From positions 4,464,001 through 4,528,000 of the forward strand of contig AP026542.1 in NCBI GenBank assembly GCA_026075535.2: a stretch of DNA of 64,000 nucleotides, written 5' to 3'. Positions 56,156 to 64,000 of the stretch are shown one piece after another. The position numbers and the translations under genes are program-made. The notes below the pieces were generated by a model. The model did no database searches, was not told the origin of the DNA, and saw only the letters and a program-made list of their open reading frames with translations. Source of the stretch: Tricholoma matsutake (Eukaryota > Basidiomycota > Agaricomycetes > Agaricales > Tricholomataceae). Position 1 is the first letter of the stretch, and the number at the start of each line of letters is the position of its first letter.

Positions 56156-57612
56156 AATTCATTTGTGTCAGTTTCTTTATAGAAATTTCAATTCATAAAA
56201 ACCATCGAGACACTGTTCTCTTCCAATCAAGGCAAATCTGGACATTCAAAACCGAAATTCCACAACCATGCGGCTCTCTTCTACGAAATAAATTCCATAC
56301 AATATTTTGTAGTTACAGTAACTGCTTATCCCGAGAATACCTAGGGCTGAAGTGGACAGGAAGTGGTAGAAATTTCGACTGTTCAAAAACCTACCCGTGT
56401 TCAAACCCAGCGCTAGGGATAGTAGACCTCGTTCTCAATACTGAGAACTACGGAACAACTTATAAATAGACCTAAGGAGGCTGACCCTGGCTGACCTTAC
56501 TTTTTCTACTGCGCAGGCCCGTTCGAAGAATGTATATCAGGATCAAGTTTAAGCGTGACACCACACATCTGACTCGGAAAGTGGACCTGTATTTGAGATA
56601 CATCGAAACGTAATCCCACGCGGTTCCTGGAAAAAAGACACCCAGTAGGGGTGGGAAGAAATACACCAACCATCTTAGCGTAGGTTATCACTAGTACTCA
56701 GTTGTTGGTATTTGTGATCCTGACGCCGCTTATCCGAGTCGCCTCCTGCGAGATTCGAGAAGAAAATAAAGAATTGTATGATCTGGATTCTAGGGCACTG
56801 GATCCCAGGTAGCAAGACTGACATCCATAGTTATATCAACGAGCATTGAAGGCATAGCTAAACTGACAGGCGTTTCCGTGTCATACCTCAGTATATGATT
56901 ACCAGTTCCAATGACTTGCAGATGAGGTCTGGAAATAGAATGAAATTCCAGAGGATGCATTCCAGTACAAACCAAGAACTCCAAGGAGTAAACGAGTAGA
57001 GTTATGGCATTGGTAGAAGAGCAGCTGCGATGTATATGGAGCATGAATAAGGAAGGACAAACAGCCAAGTGAGGTCAAAGGTTGAGTGGTTGACGGAGAA
57101 ATTCGGAGCTCTACACAAGCAAGCAGAAAAACAGGAACCTCGTTGTCGATGAGGGATAAAGCATGATACAAATAGAATTCCGATCACATCTTGACAGCAA
57201 CCAGAAATAGTTGAAGCACCTCCTAAGCTGACCTGACTCGGAGCCTAACCGGAGAGGTGGGGCGTTGATTGCGACCTCGAGGCTGTACTTCCATAACGGG
57301 CGCCTTGTAGAAACAGGAAGGGGCACTTGGAGGTGAGGACGGCGGCGGCGGCGGAGATAATTTCGTACACCATGTCATCAGAAAAGGTTCGGTTAAAGCA
57401 ATGAGTGTCGAGGGAGAGATCGGCCTGATTGGTCTGAAGGTTGTGAACTGGATCGTTGGTGTGTCATGAGTTGCTTTTCTAGAGTGATCCTGTGGTAGCG
57501 AGTGTTAAACGAACGACATGAAAAGAACAAAGTTTAGAAACTTCTTCAGAGTCCGGATATTCCAGTTCCGTCGTATGCTCCGCTAAATTCATCGCACATA
57601 CATCAAAGTAAT
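56156..57612. other. mostly non-coding, no gene resolved
   Basis: Short ORFs overlap on both strands. About 57224-57378 on the minus strand reads a proline-rich start (MTWCTKLSPPPPPSSPP, due to a GCC-repeat microsatellite near 57340-57355), and the plus strand has MSVEGEIGLIGLK at 57400, perhaps a first exon of the next gene. Neither is certain. Confidence 0.3.
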
Positions 57613-57925
57613 AATTTGAGTGTTTGGCGTTCAAGAATGCAAAAGAGAAGGCGAACTTTTACCACTAGAACCGGACGAGATCAGGCTATCCAGGACAGCC
57701 TTGCTACGTGCAGAGTACAGTAGAGGAACTGGAGTCACAATCGAGACACTGCAATCGGAAGAAGGTCCTAGCGATTGGGGCGACTGGATTCGTGGAACGG
57801 ACTGCGACGATGTTTCCATGAAGCTGGCACCGACTCGTGTTACTGTCACTCATATTGCATCATGTGATCCGTTACGACCGCGTCTCGTCACGAGAATAGA
57901 ATTCGAGGGTAATATAAAATTATAG
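57613..57925 (+). CDS. hypothetical protein, 3' exon
   Basis: An open stretch whose coding part begins about 57650 (EGELLPLEPDEIRLSRTALL), continues RGTGVTIETLQSEEGPSDWG and ends RLVTRIEFEGNIKL. The composition is that of a compact soluble protein, but I recognise no family, and the upstream exons are unresolved (a candidate first exon lies near 57400). The stop at 57923 is 19 bp from the stop of the convergent USO1-like gene. Confidence 0.4.
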
Positions 57926-57944
57926 TCTCTGGAACCTATCAAGA

Positions 57945-60900
57945 TCACTCGTCGTCGTCATCGTGCTCGTCTTCAGACACCTCGTGTCCTGCGTCCCTGA
58001 GCCTTGCTTTATCCCTTCTGCGTTTGCTGGTGACTTCGTCCAACAACACTAGCAAATCCTCCTGCTCCTTCTCTATATCTTTTTGCTTCTCTTCCGAATC
58101 TCGAAGCTGAGACGACAATGAAGCTATTTGCGCTTGAAATTTAGTCACCTTAGAAAAATTCTTTCCTCAGATGAAAGCGGAGCTAGTAAAGAGAACTTGT
58201 GTTCTACCTCGTCACCTATAGAACCTTTCGCTTGGTTGAGTTTTTGTTGCAAGTTCTCGATTTCTAGAGATTGGTTCCGGATGACATCGCGTAATGACGA
58301 GACAAGCATGACGGTCTCGGCATTTTGACCTGTCACTCTTATCAAAAGTGTACGGAAGAAAAGCCAGGTTACATACCGGAAGTAGACGCCAGCTGATCAG
58401 GATCAGTTGACAACCCTCTTTGTATTGTATCTGCGCCATACTACAATGAGCAAGAAATTGTTTTGGCGGTGTAGAAACAGCTGACAATAGTTTGATTTCC
58501 AAAAATCGATGAAAGCCCAGTCAAACCATATTTCACCTTCATCATCGGATTCGGGTTTCAGACCTGGTTGCAGATAAGAATTGGCTGGATAAGGTAGTAC
58601 TACGTTCTCTGGTCCAACGGCCTTAAACCGTTCGTCTTCTCGCAGACGAGCCATTCGTCCAACAAGTGAATCGACGCCGAGACGGGTAAGTATCGGGTGG
58701 ATGGTTGTTCTGAACAATCACATCAATAGGACATTACAAAACAAAACAATATTGACCTTGTAATCTCGCCGGGCTCGCGGTCATACTCATAGCATACGCC
58801 TAGCAGAAATGCACACAACGCAGGCACTATAGACTCGACCTCTGAGGTCTGATTGACAGGTTCTACGAGCTGCGGTCCAGAAAGAGATAAGAGCGAAGGA
58901 CTTCAAGCTAGCCAACCACTCACAACACCGAATCCACCTGCGTCCAAAAACACTCTCACCGATTTGGGGTCATCCCATAGCCACTGTGATAGTAAACACA
59001 GATAACAGACGACTAATCTGTCCCACTCTCGTGATTCTCTATCAGACGTGTCAGCCCGTGAGCGGGACAGGAACGCCAAGGACAGATTCTCGCTAAGAAT
59101 TTGGAGAAGCGTTTGTGGTGGTTCTTCATCATCTGCAGGTGGTGGTGCTGGAGGTGGCGTACCGTCAGTGAGAACGAAGAAGGCACCCTCAGAGTGTTCA
59201 GACAGAGCAGAGACCGGTGAGGGCATGATTAATCGTGCTAAGGACTTGACACGTGGAGAAGATCGAAGGAGGTGGGAGAAAAGAAGAGCTGCAAGGTGTG
59301 TTGATGTTACATTGACTGGGTTGAGTGCGGGTGTGGCATTCGGTGATGATGTGAGAGCTTGTAAAAGGGGTGTTACCGGAGGAGCAGAAAGAGAGCCTAG
59401 ACAAGTTGAATTTTGACATTCCGTACAAGAAAGGGAAAAGACACAACTACCTGTGCCTTCGGGAGGAAGCATTTCTTGAACAATTGCTACCCTGATGTCG
59501 TCTCTGCGAACAAAGTTCTGTCGGCGAGTGGCATCAACACCATACATCGACAAATAACGAGAAATATTACCTCAAATACCCCTGCAGCTGCGGCACGTAG
59601 CTCAAGACTTTCTTTAAGACGTTTATCACTATCCAACCCATTGTATTCTCCGTGCAATACTAGCTCCACGAGGGCATCAAGAGCAGACGATGGCTCCAAG
59701 CGGTCCCACTCCTCGCCATTTGTTTCCGGCACAGGTATGTAAGGGGTCAATGTTATCTCTGAAAGAGAGAAATTTAGACTAGTAGGGAACAAACGAAGAG
59801 CCTACGTATCGGTTAATTCGGAGTTAGAAGTATTTTGGTCAACAGCACCTGGGTTTTGAGGGGAGTTGGCGCGTTAGAGGCTAGTGCCATCTCCACGAGA
59901 CACCTCGTAAATGCAGAAGCTTCTTGACCCTGTGGTCCTCGTTGGCTCAATAGCGTGCACGAACGTTTCTGTTACTTACGCCGCTTCCCTTGGATCCTAC
60001 AAGCATGCCCATGATGCCCACTACAAGAGCCGCATTAGATTGCTTTTGTTTATCCCAAAACTGCAGAGCAAACTCCTGTGGAGCAGTGTCGTGCAATTGT
60101 AGCGCCGGAGGAAAGAGCAGAAGCGAACAGAGGACCGGTGGGAGGGACGTCTCTCGGAAATAGCTCTTCAGATGACCGATAGTCAGGTAAGGTACTTGAG
60201 AAAATAAAATAATTACTTGCTTGATTCGAAGTATTAAATCGAAGCAAGCCATCGACGCACATCAGCGCACCGTTAGCGACGGCACCTCCCTCTATGCCTC
60301 CCTCTTGGGTGACGATGTTGAATAATTTTTCAAATGCTCCATCGAAGGCAAGCACTTTCTGAATATTAGGACTCTGGGATATCAGGGCTTGCACCATCGT
60401 GATAGCTTCTGTGCATTAACAATGAGCAATGACATATAAAGTTATGATGACATGTGTGGATTGAAAAGAAAAAAAACATGGCATTGTGAGTTGATCACCG
60501 AAGAGATTTACACGGCCGAGTTATTGGTTTGGTTTCTAAATTACACGTCCAGCCGGATAGATGCGCAGCAATACGCTCTTCTACGCAAGACGGGATATGA
60601 AACTCACCGTTGCGAATAATTTCCCTCTTGTCCTCCAAGACGGAGACCACACTTCCTGTCCCACCTGGCGCTTTGAGGAAATAACCTTGTACGACTTGGC
60701 GTCTGTTCTGCAACAGAGTAGACAGATACTGAAGCGTCGCAAAACGAGTGTAGAAGTTGTTATCTCCCAAAAGATTGAACAACGTGTGGGTAGCCTTCTC
60801 GTTAGCCAGTACGTAGTCTGTGTGTTTGAAACCAAGTTCCTTGCCGTTATTCGCACCCTCTTCCCCGTCACACAATATCGTCAACGTCTCAAGTACGGCC

Positions 60901-61148
60901 TTACCAATTTCTGCATCTATTTCTGCATCGTTTGATAAGACCTCCAGAAGTCCTGGAAGAGCGCGATCTCCAACATCGTACTTGCAATCACGAGCAAGGC
61001 CTTTGAGTGCCAATACGGCTGCCCGTCTGTCGGCGAGAAGAGTCGCTGGAGACAGCCTATCGCTTAGACGTCCGATAGTGTCCGCAGGAGTCTGAGGAGC
61101 CCCTGTGGGTCCACGCAAGGCGACATAAGTTTGAGAGAGAAATTCCAT
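57945..61148 (-). CDS. USO1: USO1/p115-like vesicle tethering protein
   Basis: USO1/p115 is a cytoplasmic long coiled-coil tether for ER-to-Golgi transport vesicles. The start at 61148 gives MEFLSQTYVALRGPTGAPQT and an armadillo-like head: LADRRAAVLALKGLARDCKY, ADAEIGKAVLETLTIL-type block, FATLQYLSTLLQNRRQVVQG (p115 head signature), QALISQSPNIQKVLAFDGAF, and EGGIEGGAVANGALMCVDGL. Exons include 61148-60608 and 60408-60221; the following intron (60220-60166) begins GC rather than GT. The second half has FVEMALASNAPTP-like, LFLDAGGFG and WFDWAFIDFWKSNY, then the coiled coil (ETVMLVSSLRDVIRNQSLEI, NLQQKLNQAK) and an acidic tail (EDEHDDDDE). The whole order is collinear with p115 proteins. No frame damage seen. 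Confidence 0.92.
60166..60220 (-). other. GC-AG intron in the USO1-like gene
   Basis: The donor is CAA|GCAAGT, a U1-compatible GC donor; the acceptor is GAAG|AGC. Splicing it joins NQ to SYFRE in frame. Confidence 0.65.
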
Positions 61149-61732
61149 GCCGCAGACTTTTGATAGACTCGGAGTGATGAAATGGAGATCACGTGACTCT
61201 CTTCTATTCCGAGGCCTGACATGCCTGACATTCCGGCGTAATACTACCACTTCGTGTACGACACAAAAACACCCTCAACGTAGACAGACGGTAACGAGTC
61301 TACCGGCGTAAAGCTTTATTCAGTTCTCTCTGGTCACATCTTGCTCTATATCTAACCCGATATAACCTACCAAGCTCCAACAGATTTCCGTCTTCAGCTT
61401 CGTGCTACTGAGAGCCACCGCCAGTGCAGCGATGTCAAAACATTCCAGGGGTGACATTCGGCCAAGTCTAAACGCGCTCGGTTAATGTATAGCCAAATCC
61501 ATTGAATATATTCCCTTTCTCGTTCAAGATACATCATCATCTGCAGAGGAAGTACGTCATATCTCGTTGTGAGCCTCCACTTCCATTCTCAGGACCACGA
61601 ATAATTTGAATACCAGATCGATATTTGTAGCCTTCGATAGCTTTAGGTGTGATGTCACGCCTTGCAGATATAAGCCATCTCCAGACTCACCCTTAGTATA
61701 CTTCCCCGCTATATAGCATGAACCCTTAATTC
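61149..61732. other. promoter region between USO1-like and P450 genes
   Basis: Head-to-head arrangement. No other feature recognised. Confidence 0.4.
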
Positions 61733-63815
61733 TGGTTTGTGGTTTGCTTGGTTATCTCTGTGTCTTTTATGCGCTCTATCGTCGAGTCACGCAGACCTCG
61801 ATCGCTCAAATCCCTGCACCAGAGCGAGAATATTTTCTGCTCTGTATAATAAGTGCCTTTCTCCCCCCATTATCGGTCTAACATTTCATACAGGTAACCT
61901 ACGCGAGCTATTTCAAGCTCAAGCTGCAGAGGTCAATACTTAAGGCAGCATGATTTTACTCGATGTGCAATTATTCCTCACGTTTGTCTACCAGACCGAT
62001 TTCAAATGGCAAGCGCAGTACGGACACGTTGCGAGGTTCAAAGCCCCTTCGCTGTATGTTGTTTGTCCGTGCCCTGTTCAAGCACCTTAACTATGTTTTA
62101 GGAAGACCGCCTCTAGTCTCGGACCCCAAAGCGCTCCAGTACATTCATCAAACATCAGATTACAATTTCGTCAAACCCGAGCGTCGAGAGGTGTCTCGGA
62201 TACTATCTGGCTGGGTCATCCTTTTTGTATGACGACTGCCCGCGTTTTCTCGCACTCATTGCATCTTCACCCTGACATCGAAAGGCCATGCTTCCCAGAT
62301 TTTCAGGACCTGATGCGCCTCTTCTCTGCTTATGCCTCAAAGGGCGTTGGATAAAATGGCGATCTGATGCAGGTATCTGACTGGCAATCGTAAAGCTTGG
62401 CGCAAAATGGGAGAGACATCATTACCTCTAGCTGTAACTCGTTGGCCGTGTTAGACATCCGTTCGTGGGCTTCTCGAATTGGAGCAGGCAAGCTTATTTT
62501 TTACAATCTATTTAGTGTGTGATATTCTGCTAGCTGCTTTAACTGTGTTTAACCACGCCAACAACGACATTGGAGAAGCCTATTCAAATTTGTTGTATGC
62601 TTGCCCTCTATCTTTTTTTGTGCCTTTTCACTGGATTGCTCTACAGGATGAATACATTTGGGACACCCAAATGTGGTGAAATATTTTCTCAGAGCATGCT
62701 TGCCCATATTCCCACCTGCATACGTGAATTCCTAGGGGATCACGTCTAAAGTCATGACAGCCAAACTAGCTACTGGCGTTGCGAAATCCCTCGTGGACTC
62801 CAGAGTTGATGCTCTCCTCCAAGGAAAGGGTAATCACTATATACTTGGTAAGTTCACATGCATCTCTTATGCACTTCTGTATCCCCGCCAGCTAAAGTGA
62901 ACGCTTCAACGTACAGTTTAACGAAGAAGAGCTGCTAGCACAAATGCGGTAAGTCTTCAAGTCATACTCTGTCATTCATCTTGAGTCATTAAACACATGT
63001 ATTCACTAGCGTTATCATACTTACTTGCGGGGCATGAGACCACCGCCAGCACTCTCGGCTGGATGCTGCTTGAAATGCACGCAATAGAAAACACCATCCG
63101 ATCGCGTGGAAACTCGGAATTCAAGCATAGGCCATCAGACTTCGATGCGATCGTATCTGTAGACTGTCAGCAGTCATGTGTCTTCTGAGTGATCCCCGTG
63201 CTTTCGCACTTATGACATATGCAGGAAAAACTTCGATATCAACCCGTGGCAAACAACATCTTCAGGGAAGCCATTAAGGACGACCTTCTGTTCCTTTCAA
63301 AGCCCATCATCACGTCTTCTGGAAAAACTATCTACGAGATCCCGGTTCCCAAAGGGCTGAATCTATTGATGACTACGACAGATTCTCGTGGAGCTTTCAT
63401 TCATTGGCAATGGTGAAATCCTTATCACGAGCTGTATCAGAAACTAGGACCTATTCGGTGAGGGACACCCACACTTTTGATCCATAACGGTGGTTGCATT
63501 ATGGAATAAAGAGGCGACAACTGTTGGCGTGTTGGCGGCTTTAGTTGCCTTATCTTAAAATTCTCTCATGTTCTCGGCTGCGTTTTTTCTCGGTCTGTCA
63601 GCATGGGCTTTTCTAGTGAAATACGGTTAGTGATGATCCGAGTATAGAAGTATGTGCCATGTGTTCACTAAAAATGGAGCTTGCATCGGATGGAATTTCG
63701 CGGTTATAGAGATTCACAACCTTGGTCCTTCACCATTGAGTTAGTTCGGAATTTCGAGTTCTCCGTCACACCAGAATCTCAGAGAGGACCTGAAGGGAGG
63801 TTGCGCTTGACATAG
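61733..63815 (+). pseudogene. cytochrome P450 monooxygenase, disrupted
   Basis: The product would be an ER-anchored haem-thiolate oxygenase. Pieces in order: N-terminal membrane span VCGLLGYLCVFYALYRR, PAPERE, NLRELFQAQAAE, DFKWQAQYGHVARFKAP, DPKALQYIHQTSDYNFVKPE, KRHRKAMLPRFSGPDAP, VAKSLVDSRVDALLQGKGN, EELLAQMR, I-helix LAGHETTAST (about 63020), K-helix ExxR as EKLR (about 63225), DDLLFLSKPIITSSGK, and the haem-ligand region ACIGWNFAVIEI with Cys at 63682. Damage: the only nearby ATG (about 61719) is out of frame by one base; the PERF region is lost after about 63400; TGA/TAA stops lie in the fragment around 63410 and 63555. It belongs to the CYP families common in Agaricomycetes, subfamily not determined. 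Confidence 0.82.
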
Positions 63816-64000
63816 TCCTGATGATCGAGGGTGGAGTCGAGAATGGAGCGCAATTGCCCGAGGAAGCGGAATCGCCGAGGGGAGCGCAGTTGCCGTTGAG
63901 GGTCAAGGGGAGATTTATAATTTGACTGACTATTACTGTTGCTGTATAAGTAAATTGTCAACCGTCGGAGCCGTATTCAAAGTAACAGTTATTTAAGACA
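63816..64000. other. right edge, no feature
   Basis: No gene visible. Confidence 0.3.

Overview
This window reads as nuclear DNA of a filamentous basidiomycete, most likely an Agaricomycete. The genes are split by many short introns (mostly about 50-60 bp), and the host proteins (an ELP1/IKI3-like Elongator subunit, an EFG1-like rRNA-processing factor, a USO1/p115-like tether, a mushroom-type P450, a NACHT relic) and the transposons are fungal in type. I cannot name the species. I saw no tRNA, rRNA or CRISPR array.

Left edge (1-7.4 kb): a decayed minus-strand NACHT-type STAND gene, an intact seven-exon aldo/keto reductase gene, an unrecognised multi-exon gene, and a stretch with a short interstitial telomere-like repeat.

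Centre (7.4-43.7 kb): a nested transposon island. It holds (a) an old Ty3/gypsy chromovirus copy (7809-17084) worn down mainly at CpG sites and split by a 3.24-kb element with 1.2-kb inverted arms; (b) the end of another gypsy integrase and a 1-kb LTR; (c) an intact chromovirus of the same family as (a) (21693-27737) with apparently identical 425-bp LTRs, a 5-bp target duplication, full gag and pol, and a probable Tf1-like self-primer; (d) hAT and Helitron remnants and an unrecognised multi-exon ORF family; (e) a 5'-truncated gypsy element with two extra ORFs after pol; (f) a minus-strand gypsy element with 1-kb LTR, cut in its reverse transcriptase by element (e). These layers give an order of insertion: relic of the inverted-arm family, then chromovirus (a), then the inverted-arm element inside it. 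Element (c) looks very recent.

Right part (44.6-64 kb): compact host genes. They are a minus-strand multi-pass membrane protein, EFG1-like and ELP1-like genes arranged head to head over a 159-bp promoter, a DEDDy 3'-5' exonuclease gene with an apparent one-base frameshift, a small zinc-binding ORF, an unknown gene ending 19 bp from the convergent USO1-like gene, and a damaged cytochrome P450 gene at the edge. ELP1 (tRNA wobble modification), EFG1 (ribosome biogenesis) and USO1 (ER-Golgi tethering) are housekeeping functions, so this part is the conserved chromosomal backbone against which the island grew.
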